64,000 nt of DNA from Hallerella succinigenes (GCF_002797675.1 NZ_PGEX01000001.1:2232001-2296000), one strand, 5' to 3'; positions 1 through 7,746 are shown, numbered from the stretch's first letter. Notes: generated by a model not told the origin, from the sequence alone. A program made the numbers and translations.

Positions 1-1608
1 ACGAACTACCGCAAAAATGAAATCTCCGACATTCCCGACACTGTTGAAAACAAGCCAAAAACTGAAGTGACGAATCTTGCTCCGCATCTTTTCGGAGGGT
101 TTGCCACGCAAGAAGCAACACACAATGTCATACAAGAACTGAAAACTTCTATGCTTGACGAATTGGTCGCGAATAGTTCGGACAAGCCTATTTCAGATAT
201 TGCTCCCAAAATCGAAGCTGCGTTGCAAGAAGCGGTTAAACAGATTGCTCCAGAAATATTCCCTGTACAAGGCAACACCGTCGCATCGCCACAAACGGAA
301 TATAATCTTTTTGGCGAAGCTGATTCTCAAGCAACAAAAAATCAAAAGACAGAACAAATTGTTGAGACAGCTACTCGAAATGTCAAGGCCATATTGAAGG
401 AGCATTTCGGAGAGGGTGTTGCAAACAAGGCTACGGAGATTGTTGCTGAAGCCACCCGCGATTTTGCTGAAACGCTCGTTCAAAAACAGCCGTCTTCGTT
501 CATCGTTGATCCGCTTTTGAAAAGTGATTTCATCAGCCGTGCAGACTATGGTGATATTGGTAAGGCTAGCAGTTTCCAGAGTTCGTTTGTTAAGTCAATG
601 AACAATTATTTTGGAATTACCGAAAATGCCTATAACAATCCTTTTGCACAAGAAGGCGTTCTTGAAAAATTTGGCATAGATATGTCTCAGAGACTTTCAA
701 CCGAAGTCTTGGCGAATGCAACCTTTGCAGGAACCAACGATTTAGGCAAGAATGTAGAGCATGAGATGAGCGACAACGAAGTCGAAAAGAACTTCATGAA
801 TGCTTGCTACAACATTTTGGAAGAACAGACTGAACCCGATGCTAAATACGGCAACATTGCCCGTTCTTGGGGACCCTTCAAGGAAGCTCTTCGTCAATGG
901 TTTGAACGCTATTCGATGACGAATATCGATAATGTCGGTCGTTACAAGATTTTCTTGAAGGATTTGTTTAAGAACTCTGCAAGTATATTCCGCAAAGCCA
1001 TTACACAAGCTCTCAAGGAATACAGACCTATTCGCGATGCCTTTGTTGCCGATCGTCGTAAGCAGGAAATGCAGGAGGCGTTGCCATTCAAAGTCAAGAC
1101 ATCTTATGCGTATTCAAGCGACTTTGTCGATTATAAGCCAATTATGAAGAGTATGCTTCAACCGTTCAAGCTCAAAGCAGAATATCCAGGACGCGATAAT
1201 GAAATCGCCTTTATTGAGTTTCTTGAAAAATTGCCCACGGTTGAATGGTGGTTTAAGCAGAATGATGACGGCAAGGATTTTTACGCTCTCAAGTATTTCA
1301 ATACCACTGAAAATCGAGAACGACTTTTCTATCCCGACTGGATTGTGAAATTTGTAGATGGTCGCATCGGCATTTTTGATACCAAGAGTGGATTTACAGC
1401 AGCAAATCCTGAAGGTCGTGCGGAAGCCCTTTCGAAAAAGTTGCGTGATTTGAACGAAGAGGCGGTCAAACGCGATGGTCGCGAAAAATTCGTCGGCGGT
1501 TTGTGCGTTCGTGAAAATAAACTGTGGTATTGCAACAGTGCCGAAAAATACCGTTACAAGGATGAAAAGGGCAACCTTGCTGAAGGTTGGAAATTGATGC
1601 AAGGGTAA
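1..1608 (+). CDS. Type III restriction-like helicase/endonuclease, C-terminal part (5' end outside window)
   Basis: The frame is open from the first base, so only the last 535 codons are present and the true start lies upstream; an in-frame GTG at 67 is unlikely to be the start. The helicase motor expected in this family would be in the missing part. Near the C-terminus (about nt 1330-1400) there is a PD-(D/E)XK-like nuclease core: YPDWIVKF, then an Asp-Thr-Lys (FDTKSG), followed by a helix with Glu and two Lys. This pattern is typical of the C-terminal nuclease domain of type III Res subunits and related DEAD/DEAH nucleases. It is inferred to cut DNA, probably in phage defence. The partner methylase, if any, is outside the window. 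The ~440 bp after it hold no protein gene. Confidence 0.6.
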   Translation, partial: TNYRKNEISDIPDTVENKPKTEVTNLAPHLFGGFATQEATHNVIQELKTSMLDELVANSSDKPISDIAPKIEAALQEAVKQIAPEIFPVQGNTVASPQTEYNLFGEADSQATKNQKTEQIVETATRNVKAILKEHFGEGVANKATEIVAEATRDFAETLVQKQPSSFIVDPLLKSDFISRADYGDIGKASSFQSSFVKSMNNYFGITENAYNNPFAQEGVLEKFGIDMSQRLSTEVLANATFAGTNDLGKNVEHEMSDNEVEKNFMNACYNILEEQTEPDAKYGNIARSWGPFKEALRQWFERYSMTNIDNVGRYKIFLKDLFKNSASIFRKAITQALKEYRPIRDAFVADRRKQEMQEALPFKVKTSYAYSSDFVDYKPIMKSMLQPFKLKAEYPGRDNEIAFIEFLEKLPTVEWWFKQNDDGKDFYALKYFNTTENRERLFYPDWIVKFVDGRIGIFDTKSGFTAANPEGRAEALSKKLRDLNEEAVKRDGREKFVGGLCVRENKLWYCNSAEKYRYKDEKGNLAEGWKLMQG

Positions 1609-1698
1609 TGGCTATACAAATGCTGAAATAACTTAAGGAGACTTCTTTCAACACTTTAGATAATTGTATTTGACATAGACTGAAAAGATTCTTGTTTC

Positions 1699-1850
1699 CC
1701 TATCCTGAAACTACCACCTTCAGGGAATTTACACAAGAAATCAACGGATCTTACGCACCATTATCGGGGCGTGGGTCGTTTGTGCTTATTGTGTAAAAGG
1801 GTGTGGTAGCCCTCAGGATAGGTAAGTGCATTCGACACCACGCCTTTTTT
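1699..1850 (+). ncRNA. Candidate structured RNA: long rod-like hairpin with an alternative terminator
   Basis: A nested fold covers 1699-1822. A perfect 10-bp stem pairs 1699-1708 with 1813-1822. A 7-bp stem pairs 1711-1717 with 1803-1809. A 9-bp stem pairs 1728-1736 with 1789-1797. An apical stem pairs 1753-1759 with 1766-1772 with one mismatch and a 6-nt loop. Downstream, 1837-1844 can pair with 1800-1807 (8 bp, one G-U), directly followed by six T, which is a terminator. Its shorter form 1838-1844 pairs perfectly with 1768-1774. The terminator and the rod share bases, so they exclude each other, as in attenuators. A TTGACA at 1670-1675 could be a -35 box, but the -10 is poor. The rod shape recalls 6S RNA, but no conserved sequence proves it. 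Confidence 0.5.
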
Positions 1851-1958
1851 ATTCATAAAAAAGCGTTGGCATAGTGAAGTTACGACAATATGAATATGAA
1901 TCAATGGAGGTTGTTATAAAACTATAGAGTAGATGACATCGTGTTTTTAATCAGGTTT

Positions 1959-2005
1959 GCCGGGCAAACTGCCCGGCAGGTTATGGATTGTTGTCTCATG
2001 ACAAC
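1959..2005 (+). other. Two short hairpins in the leader of the EndoU gene
   Basis: A perfect 8-bp inverted repeat with a 3-nt loop lies at 1959-1977 (GCCGGGCA arms). A second 6-bp hairpin with a 4-nt loop lies at 1990-2005 (GTTGTC arms). Neither is followed by a T run, so they are not ordinary terminators. They may be part of the toxin gene's leader or remnants of an insertion boundary. The rest of 1851-2047 holds nothing recognisable. A 61-codon frame at 1941-2126 that overlaps the EndoU gene has no family resemblance and is taken as chance. Confidence 0.35.
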
Positions 2006-2047
2006 GTGTTGTGAAAAATCTTCCGCCGCAAGGCAAGGAGAAGTATC

Positions 2048-2698
2048 ATGGGCCTTAAAGCCTCAACCCAGCCGGGGGTTGTTTACAAACTACCGGAATT
2101 GCCAAAGGAGTATCAGCATTTGCTGAATGAACTCCCGCAAAAGTATATCCAAACAACGCTTGTTTCTGAAGAGGAACTCGCAAAGCAGAATCGTCCAGAA
2201 CTTTATCAGACCGAGGTCCCGAATAATTCACCATTAAAATACTTCAAGGGTGATTTAGAAGGGCTGGAGCAGACGGAACACTTTGAATCTGGCCTAATAA
2301 AACATATATTTAATGGGGAGGTCAAACTCGCTTCTGCGGGCAAAGGGAAGAAACGATTGGAGGCGACGGGTTACCATACCGAGGTAATCAAGAATGCTGA
2401 AGGACAAATTATTCCTGGGACAAAATCATCCCCAGATACCAAAGGAGTATATCAAGGTAAAGTCAAGGTCAACGGCATCCGAAAGCGCACAATGGGCGGA
2501 ATGTCTACATTCTTCCCCGAACACTGGTCGCCGCAACATATCGTGAATGCGATAAACGAGGCATACAAAGGTAAAAGCGCAATAGATCCTTCTGGTAAGG
2601 TATTTTATGGATATTCAAAGGAAGGTGTGAAAATAAAAATGCGAATGAGTCCAAATGGAAAAATCTCGAGTGCATTTCCGATTATGGAGGAAAACTAA
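2048..2698 (+). CDS. EndoU-family nuclease, polymorphic-toxin-like
   Basis: A 216-residue protein. The C-terminal ~140 residues match the bacterial EndoU nuclease pattern: His86 in KHIFNGE, His110 in GYHTE, a Lys-rich KVKVNG stretch near 138-142, and STFFPEHWS at 153-161 followed by a helix. EndoU domains in bacteria are usually RNA-cleaving toxin tips of contact-dependent or type VI effectors. Here the domain stands almost alone, with a short Pro/Gln-rich N-terminal part and no signal peptide. The start is well set: AAGGAGA lies 6 nt upstream of the ATG, and an in-frame stop at 2012-2014 rules out a longer version. The next gene overlaps it by one base and probably encodes its immunity protein. 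How it would be delivered is not visible here. Confidence 0.8.
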   Translation: MGLKASTQPGVVYKLPELPKEYQHLLNELPQKYIQTTLVSEEELAKQNRPELYQTEVPNNSPLKYFKGDLEGLEQTEHFESGLIKHIFNGEVKLASAGKGKKRLEATGYHTEVIKNAEGQIIPGTKSSPDTKGVYQGKVKVNGIRKRTMGGMSTFFPEHWSPQHIVNAINEAYKGKSAIDPSGKVFYGYSKEGVKIKMRMSPNGKISSAFPIMEEN

Positions 2699-3063
2699 TG
2701 AATTACAATTACGCAATTAAATACCTTGAATTTGAAGGGAAAAAGGACTTTCTATACTTTGCCTTTGAAGAAGAAACAGGAATACTCACGAACTTCTTCA
2801 CTGGAGAAGTTGTTAATTTCCACAAAACTATCCTAGAGCAAATTGAACAGGTCCTTTCCAAGAAGAAAAGACATGTTGAATGCTCTGGTAACGAGTGTTA
2901 TTGGAATATCGGCCTCAAGGAAACCCTAATTGTTGATAATTTCGCAAATGAGGGGGAGCCTTCGGAAATCACCGTCGAAACATCTGAACTCAAACGATTG
3001 ATTGACGAATGGATTGCGGCCCGCGACAAGTTTAAGGAACAGAAAGCCAAGGGCGAAATTTAG
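2698..3063 (+). CDS. Probable immunity protein to the EndoU toxin
   Basis: A 121-residue acidic protein without signal peptide or membrane segment, starting on the last base of the EndoU gene (stop and start share an A). I recognise no family. The role is inferred from position: a small acidic cytoplasmic protein translationally coupled to a polymorphic-toxin domain is normally its specific inhibitor. It has two Cys close together (ECSGNECYW, about residues 60-68) and a charged C-terminal helix. Alternative: an unrelated small gene of the island. Confidence 0.6.
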   Translation: MNYNYAIKYLEFEGKKDFLYFAFEEETGILTNFFTGEVVNFHKTILEQIEQVLSKKKRHVECSGNECYWNIGLKETLIVDNFANEGEPSEITVETSELKRLIDEWIAARDKFKEQKAKGEI

Positions 3064-3088
3064 GCCAAATTAATATTGCTCTGCACAT

Positions 3089-3137
3089 TGCGGTAACCCC
3101 GTTTAGGTTCCGCAGTTTGCGCCTATATTCCAAGAGG
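3089..3137 (+). promoter_or_regulatory. Hairpin, possible -10 box and RBS before the DUF4417 gene
   Basis: A hairpin with arms TGCGG-AACC and GGTTCCGCA (3089-3098 with 3106-3114, one bulged T) lacks a T run. TATATT at 3124-3129 would suit a -10 box, with no clear -35. AAGAGG at 3132-3137 is the ribosome-binding site for the ATG at 3143. If TATATT is the -10 box the leader would be only a few bases long, so the two elements may not act together. Confidence 0.3.
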
Positions 3138-3142
3138 TAAAA

Positions 3143-3769
3143 ATGAACGAACAATATTCAAGCCCATACGAAATTTTGTATAGGGGCAAGGACTTCGATG
3201 AAAAGGAAATTCCTAAACGCGTACAGTCCTTTTCAATGTCGCTTGCGTATCCGGATTATGGTGCATGGCTCCATTATTACGAAAAAGAGAAACTCTGTAA
3301 AGCTTATACAGACGGTCTCTCGCCATATCTTGGATATATCAAAAAATTTCCTGGAAGTCTCACACTTGATAGAAGCATCGGATGGTGCGACCATATAGAC
3401 GTTCAAAAGGATTCTGACAATTTGAATAAGCATAGTCGAGAATTATTCGAGGCTAACGGTATTCCGAACATAATCAATGTGCGCTTTGGAGACAAAAAGT
3501 CATATCCTTTTTGTTTTCGGAATGTCCCGCAAAATGCAGTGCTGTTTATCGGAAACCAGGGAACGCAACGGTATGCTGATTGCAAAATGGTTCAATTTGC
3601 AGGAACGATGGAATTAATAAAAAGGCAAAATCCTCGTGTTTTACTTGTTTACGGAAGCGTGGATAAGAGGATATTGGACGAGTGCAAAAAACGAGACATT
3701 TCTCTAGTCCGCTATCCTAGCCAATGCGAATTGGCGCATGCTAAAAAGTTTTTCACTCCAGAAACATAG
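3143..3769 (+). CDS. DUF4417 domain protein
   Basis: A 208-residue cytoplasmic protein. The family is suggested by the run from about residue 70: LTLDRSIGWCDHIDVQ, then GIPNIINVRFGD, FCFRNVPQNAVLFIGNQG, and LLVYGSVDKRI. DUF4417 proteins are uncharacterised and often found in mobile or defence-rich regions. The part 130-170 recalls a Rossmann-like nucleotide-binding core, which is inference. It has its own RBS and probably its own promoter. Its 3' end overlaps the convergent DUF4143 ATPase gene by 17 bp. Confidence 0.65.
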   Translation: MNEQYSSPYEILYRGKDFDEKEIPKRVQSFSMSLAYPDYGAWLHYYEKEKLCKAYTDGLSPYLGYIKKFPGSLTLDRSIGWCDHIDVQKDSDNLNKHSRELFEANGIPNIINVRFGDKKSYPFCFRNVPQNAVLFIGNQGTQRYADCKMVQFAGTMELIKRQNPRVLLVYGSVDKRILDECKKRDISLVRYPSQCELAHAKKFFTPET

Positions 3770-5090
3770 CCATGTAGTACGGCAGTGTAACCATCTTGCC
3801 AGCAACACCGATGTTGTTTTCGGAAAGTTTGTAGCAAACCTTGGCTGCGTAGTTGTCGTTATTCAAAACGGTCTTTGTCGACTTGGAGCGTCCCGTTGTC
3901 GCCTTGACTTCAATAATGGCGAGTTCGCCGCCGACATTTTCTACAAAGTCAATTTCTAGCCCAGATTCTTTGCGGAAGTAGAATAGTTTGCGACCTTGTT
4001 TAGAGAAACAGTCTGCAATGATGTTCTCGTAGATGGCGTCTTTATAGAATCCCAAATCGCCGCATAGAATCTTGGCCGCGGTGCCGCGTTCCAGCATGGC
4101 GACAAACAGGCCGGAATCCTGCACATAAATCTTAAACGTATTCTCGATTTTGTAGCCTTCAAGGGGTTCTGCGATGTTGGTCAGGTTGTGGCAAATGTTG
4201 ATGATGCCGCAGTCGTAGAGCCATTGGATTGCGGTTTGGTAATTTTCGGAACGGCCCTTCTTTTCTAGTTGCGAATAGACAAACTTGTTGTTTTCCTTCG
4301 CAAGTTGAGCGGGAATCGAATCAAAAACGCGATTGATGCGGCCAAGAAGCGTGCGGTCGATTTCCTCGTTTTCGTTCTCGTCAAGGTGCTTGCCAAAGTC
4401 GTCCTTGTATTCTTCGAGAATGTCCTGCTGTTCCTGCCAAACGACATTCATGTCGTTCGTCTCGACAAATCGAGAAACGACATAAGGGAACCCGCCTACA
4501 CAAAGGTATTCCTTGAAGTAGCGGAGCATGGCGTTGTGCGTCGCCTCGCTTACGGGTTCCTTTTTCGCGAAGCATTCCTTCAGGTAACTGATGACATTTT
4601 CGTCGATTCCCTTTGCCCACAGAAATTCCTCGAAATCCATGGGTTTCATATAAATTATTCTTTCAAAACCGGTCGGGACGCCTTTTCCCTTTTTACGGTT
4701 GTACCCCTTAATACCAAGCAGGGATCCAGTACAGATGACATCGTAGCGACCGTCTTCCATAAAAGGCTTGATGCTGGCGCGGGCGTTTGCACATTCCTGA
4801 ATTTCATCGAAGACGATGACGGTCTTGTTCTCGACAAAATGCACATTAGGAAAAAGCGCGGAAAGGTCTATGGTAATCCGACTCACGTTCAGGTCTCCCT
4901 CGAAGACCTTCTTCGCATTTTTATTTTCCTTAAAGTTGATATAGACGACGCTCTCGTAGTTGCTGCGGGCGAATTCCAGGACGCTGGACGTTTTGCCGAT
5001 TTGACGCATTCCCTTGACAACCAGGGCCTTCTTTTTGCCCCCCGAGATCTTCCAATTTTCAAATTCTTTAAGGATTTTTCTCTTGAACAT
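3753..5090 (-). CDS. AAA_14/DUF4143 ATPase (first copy)
   Basis: A 445-residue protein. Walker A is GMRQIGKTS (27-35) and Walker B is VIVFDEIQE (91-99), followed by the GSLLG sensor-like motif. The C-terminal DUF4143 part has a restriction-endonuclease-like pattern near 380-398 (EIDFVEN then AIIEVKA). The family is very common in accessory regions; its biochemical role is unsettled. The ATG lies only 11 bp from the nearest operator palindrome (5102-5158) and no good ribosome-binding site is visible, so the mRNA may have a very short leader. A second copy follows at 5348-6652. Large open frames on the opposite strand here are shadows. Confidence 0.9.
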   Translation of the reverse strand: MFKRKILKEFENWKISGGKKKALVVKGMRQIGKTSSVLEFARSNYESVVYINFKENKNAKKVFEGDLNVSRITIDLSALFPNVHFVENKTVIVFDEIQECANARASIKPFMEDGRYDVICTGSLLGIKGYNRKKGKGVPTGFERIIYMKPMDFEEFLWAKGIDENVISYLKECFAKKEPVSEATHNAMLRYFKEYLCVGGFPYVVSRFVETNDMNVVWQEQQDILEEYKDDFGKHLDENENEEIDRTLLGRINRVFDSIPAQLAKENNKFVYSQLEKKGRSENYQTAIQWLYDCGIINICHNLTNIAEPLEGYKIENTFKIYVQDSGLFVAMLERGTAAKILCGDLGFYKDAIYENIIADCFSKQGRKLFYFRKESGLEIDFVENVGGELAIIEVKATTGRSKSTKTVLNNDNYAAKVCYKLSENNIGVAGKMVTLPYYMAMFLE

Positions 5091-5101
5091 ATCCCAAAAC
5101 T

Positions 5102-5158
5102 ACACTTTTCCAACCGAATTAGTGCATTAAAAGCGCACTTTCCCAACCGAAAAAGTGT
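5102..5158 (-). promoter_or_regulatory. Twin palindromic boxes upstream of the first DUF4143 gene
   Basis: Two 24-bp imperfect palindromes lie at 5102-5125 and 5135-5158, starting exactly 33 bp apart. On the coding strand both share the core TTCGGTTGG-(A/G)-AAAGTG with a CACT arm 5'. The same pair with the same 33-bp spacing precedes the second DUF4143 gene. The boxes end 12 bp before the start codon, so they could act as operator sites or as RNA hairpins in the leader. From 5159 to 5347 nothing else is recognised. Confidence 0.65.
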
Positions 5159-5347
5159 AAAATTGTCGTTTTTACGCAAATTTCATCAATTTTTAGTCAA
5201 ATCTTCGGCTCCATCAAGAAATCAATGACATTCATGGTCAAAATTCCATTTTCGTCATAGAAGGTCGGCACAAAATACCGTTCACATCCTTCTAGGAATT
5301 ATTTTTGCATATTTTGCAGTTTTTCTTTAAAACTCGTAAATTTTAGC

Positions 5348-6652
5348 CTATCCCCACTTTTCTAGCAGTCCATCCAGTCTATCTGCCATAAAGAGCGGGA
5401 TGTTCAGCATCTTTCCGTCGCGGGAGAGGTTGCGCATCGAGAATCGCACCATCAGGGGTGCGTCGTACTGTTTGTCGTAATACTTGATGCTGGCTGCTTT
5501 GATGTTTGTGCCCGCCTTGGCTTCAATGGGGATAATCGTGTTTTCTTTTTGGATAATGAAATCGACTTCGTGGAAGTTGTCGCTCCAGTAACGCGGTGCG
5601 ACATCAAACATCCCCGACAAATTCTGCAATACAAAATTTTCGGTGAGAGCGCCCTTGAATTCCGTAAACAGGCGGTTCTGTTCGGCAAATGCCGAAGTCG
5701 CAAGCCCCGCTTTTTTTCGCAATAGCCCGACGTCGCCCATGTATATTTTGAAAGATGTCAAGTCATCGTAGGCGGATATCGGGAGGCCCGGTTTCGTGGA
5801 ACGGAAAACTTTCTTCACGAGATTCGCGTTGTTGAGCCAATTCAGGGCGTTCTCGTATTCCCTGGCGCGCGCACCGGGCTTTACGGCCGAATACAGGAAC
5901 TTCTTGTTTTCGCGGGAAAGTTGCGACGGTAGCGAATCCCAAATGTATTGAATTTTCGGCACGTCGGTTTTGTCCGCATGCTTTGCAAAATCCGCTTCGT
6001 AAGCTGTTAGAATATCAGAAAGAACCTTGTCGACAGCGGCGACGTCTTGATCTTCGACCCAGTTAAGTACAGATTCCGGCATGCCGCCTGTCACAAAGTA
6101 CGTTTTCAATTTTTCTTCTAGCGGTCCCATGAATGCCTGCGGAATGTTCTCCGGTGTTTCGATGGTGTCGAGGTATTCAACAAGGTTCTTGTCTCCACTC
6201 GCAAGCAAGAACTCGGTGAATGTCATGGGATACATATCCAAAAATTCAACCTTGCCCACGGGGAATCCGGATGCAAGCTTCAATCCTAAAAGGGAGCCGG
6301 CGCCGACAACGCTATATCGCGGAGCGTCTTCGCAAAAATACTTCAATGAGTTTAAAGCGCTTTCGCAAGCCTGGATTTCGTCAAAGATTATCAGAGTGTT
6401 CTCGGTTATCTTTTTTCCGCTCGCCATTGCGAGGTTCGCAAGGATGCGCTTTACGTCTTTGGTCTGCTCGAAAAACTGCCTGTATTCGATTTGCTTGTCA
6501 AAATCGATGTGGAGAAAACCGTCCGGGAAAGATTTGCCAAACTCCTTCAACACCCAAGTCTTGCCCACTTGACGGGCGCCGCGCAAAAGCAGGGGCTTGC
6601 GCCTTTTAGATGTTTTCCACTTATTCAGTTTTTCAAGGATGATGCGTTTCAT
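5348..6652 (-). CDS. AAA_14/DUF4143 ATPase (second copy)
   Basis: A 434-residue paralogue of the product of 3753-5090. Walker A is GARQVGKT (25-32), Walker B is LIIFDEIQ (87-94), then GAGSLLGL, and the C-terminal nuclease-like strand pair is EVDFIIQ followed by IPIEAKAG. The two copies are clearly diverged, so this is not a recent duplication. A divergent leader of 196 bp carries the twin palindromes plus two extra half-site-like repeats. Role unknown; the Walker motifs predict ATP hydrolysis. Confidence 0.9.
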   Translation of the reverse strand: MKRIILEKLNKWKTSKRRKPLLLRGARQVGKTWVLKEFGKSFPDGFLHIDFDKQIEYRQFFEQTKDVKRILANLAMASGKKITENTLIIFDEIQACESALNSLKYFCEDAPRYSVVGAGSLLGLKLASGFPVGKVEFLDMYPMTFTEFLLASGDKNLVEYLDTIETPENIPQAFMGPLEEKLKTYFVTGGMPESVLNWVEDQDVAAVDKVLSDILTAYEADFAKHADKTDVPKIQYIWDSLPSQLSRENKKFLYSAVKPGARAREYENALNWLNNANLVKKVFRSTKPGLPISAYDDLTSFKIYMGDVGLLRKKAGLATSAFAEQNRLFTEFKGALTENFVLQNLSGMFDVAPRYWSDNFHEVDFIIQKENTIIPIEAKAGTNIKAASIKYYDKQYDAPLMVRFSMRNLSRDGKMLNIPLFMADRLDGLLEKWG

Positions 6653-6681
6653 GCCTTAAATATAGGATGCTTTTATCCAGA

Positions 6682-6812
6682 AATCACATAAAATTATAAA
6701 AAAGTGTGATTTTTTCCACGAAAAACATTAAAAAAGTGTGATTTTCGAAATAAACGCACTTTTCCTACCGAATTATTGACACTTGACTGCACTTTTTCCA
6801 CTGAAAAAGTGC
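6682..6812 (-). promoter_or_regulatory. Operator array upstream of the second DUF4143 gene
   Basis: Two 24-bp boxes lie at 6756-6779 and 6789-6812, again 33 bp apart; the second is a near-perfect palindrome with arms GCACTTTTTC and GAAAAAGTGC. Closer to the gene, the 15-bp repeat AAAAAGTGTGATTTT occurs at 6699-6713 and 6731-6745 (32 bp apart). A further inverted repeat joins AATCACA (6682-6688) to TGTGATT (6704-6710). The boxes share the CACTTTTT core. They suggest cooperative binding on one face of the DNA, by an unknown protein or by the ATPase itself. Confidence 0.6.
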
Positions 6813-6848
6813 ATCCTTCTGTGCTTAGTGTTTTTTGAATGAGAAAGC

Positions 6849-7058
6849 CTAAACCGTTTCCCGCTTGAATTCTTCGGCGGTGGCGTCAGGGCCATCCCAC
6901 CAAAGTTTATTCGAATCGTCGTAAAGCATTTTCGCTGTATTCGATTCCATAAAATCTACAAGGACATCCTCGGGAGACCTCTGGGTTTCCTTTGCGATTT
7001 TCTCAACCGCCATAAGCGCCGTCAAGTCCATGGAAAACAAAATTTTGTCGTTTGCCAT
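6849..7058 (-). CDS. Small DUF3791-associated protein, third gene of TA-like operon
   Basis: A 69-residue protein with a helical N-terminus (about 8-40) and the segment KMLYDDSNKLWWDGP near 43-57, a sequence type that often accompanies DUF3990 genes. It lies 3 bp downstream of the DUF3990 gene and is surely cotranscribed. It is inferred to be an antitoxin-like or adaptor component; no DNA-binding motif is evident. Confidence 0.6.
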   Translation of the reverse strand: MANDKILFSMDLTALMAVEKIAKETQRSPEDVLVDFMESNTAKMLYDDSNKLWWDGPDATAEEFKRETV

Positions 7059-7061
7059 AGA

Positions 7062-7457
7062 CTACCTCAAAACCACCCGCTCGGATTTCACAAACCGGAG
7101 TTTAGAAAGGGCTGCCATCTCGTTACGAAGGTCAACGAATACGCCACTCCTGCGGTGAGCGACAATGCAGTGAAGCCAGGCGACATCAGCGGTATCGAAA
7201 TAAAAGCAATTCAGTCCGGTCGCATCCGTCACCGAAAAAGACGAAACAAAACCAAAGCGTTCATTCTCAGAAATCAGCCCGCGGTTTTTGGCTTTGGCCG
7301 TAGAAATCTTTGCGAAGTCTTCCGCCTGAGCTTTTGAAGATGTGAGGTAGAATCCTCTACCAAAATCCTTGAATTTCGCACACCTGTCCAAATCCGGTTC
7401 TTCCACGGCGCAATAGCTTCCGTGATAGAGAATCAATCCTGTTTCCAGCTGCTTCAT
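7062..7457 (-). CDS. DUF3990 protein (ADP-ribosyltransferase-like), possibly shortened
   Basis: A 131-residue protein. The diagnostic N-terminal motifs of DUF3990 are present: LYHGSYCAVEEPDL (10-23) and DFGRGFYLTSSKAQAEDFA (about 31-49). A later WLHCIVAHRR matches the helix before the usual central region. From my knowledge of the family, members are often longer, with a segment like YDxVxGxxAND after this helix; that segment is missing here, so this copy may be truncated or a short variant. The H/Y and GFYLT layout resembles ADP-ribosyltransferases, which is inference. It overlaps the upstream DUF3791 gene by 4 bp (ATGA). Confidence 0.75.
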   Translation of the reverse strand: MKQLETGLILYHGSYCAVEEPDLDRCAKFKDFGRGFYLTSSKAQAEDFAKISTAKAKNRGLISENERFGFVSSFSVTDATGLNCFYFDTADVAWLHCIVAHRRSGVFVDLRNEMAALSKLRFVKSERVVLR

Positions 7458-7672
7458 AGATCAGCCCCCTTCGCCTTGAGGTAGGCCTTGACATCTTCAA
7501 AAACAGCCTCGTCGCCTTCTACATGGAAAATGCCAAAACATTCGCGGATATACCTGAGGACATCGAACTTCTTGAAAAGCTCCGCAGTAGCCTTCAACGT
7601 CAGGCAAAACCGTTCCGAGGCCATCCTCAGAATCCGAATCTGCATAAAGAGTATCTGCTGCTGTTCCGGCAT
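7454..7672 (-). CDS. DUF3791 protein, first gene of TA-like operon
   Basis: About 72 residues, all helical; the FKKFDVLRYIRECFGIFHVEG stretch (near 33-53) is typical of DUF3791. Two starts are possible, GTG at 7678 and ATG at 7672, and no strong ribosome-binding site favours either; I chose the ATG. DUF3791 genes are usually paired with DUF3990 genes, as here. Probably the antitoxin-like partner (inference). Confidence 0.7.
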   Translation of the reverse strand: MPEQQQILFMQIRILRMASERFCLTLKATAELFKKFDVLRYIRECFGIFHVEGDEAVFEDVKAYLKAKGADL

Positions 7673-7746
7673 ACCCACAATTTATAAAAAAGAGGACAGC
7701 GTATCATATTTTTTCTAAAATCGCTCTTTTGTCGCATTTTCACCCA

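Noticed and set aside
1699-1822. Insertion element or MITE ends
   Set aside because: The long inverted repeats are interrupted stems with no target duplication outside; the fold fits an RNA better.
1699-1822. Retron-type RNA
   Set aside because: No reverse transcriptase gene is nearby.
1941-2126. A 61-codon frame overlapping the EndoU start
   Set aside because: It covers hairpins, has no RBS and overlaps the well-supported EndoU gene.
4269-5228. A 319-codon plus-strand frame opposite the first DUF4143 gene
   Set aside because: It is the antisense shadow of a clear AAA ATPase gene and shows no family resemblance.
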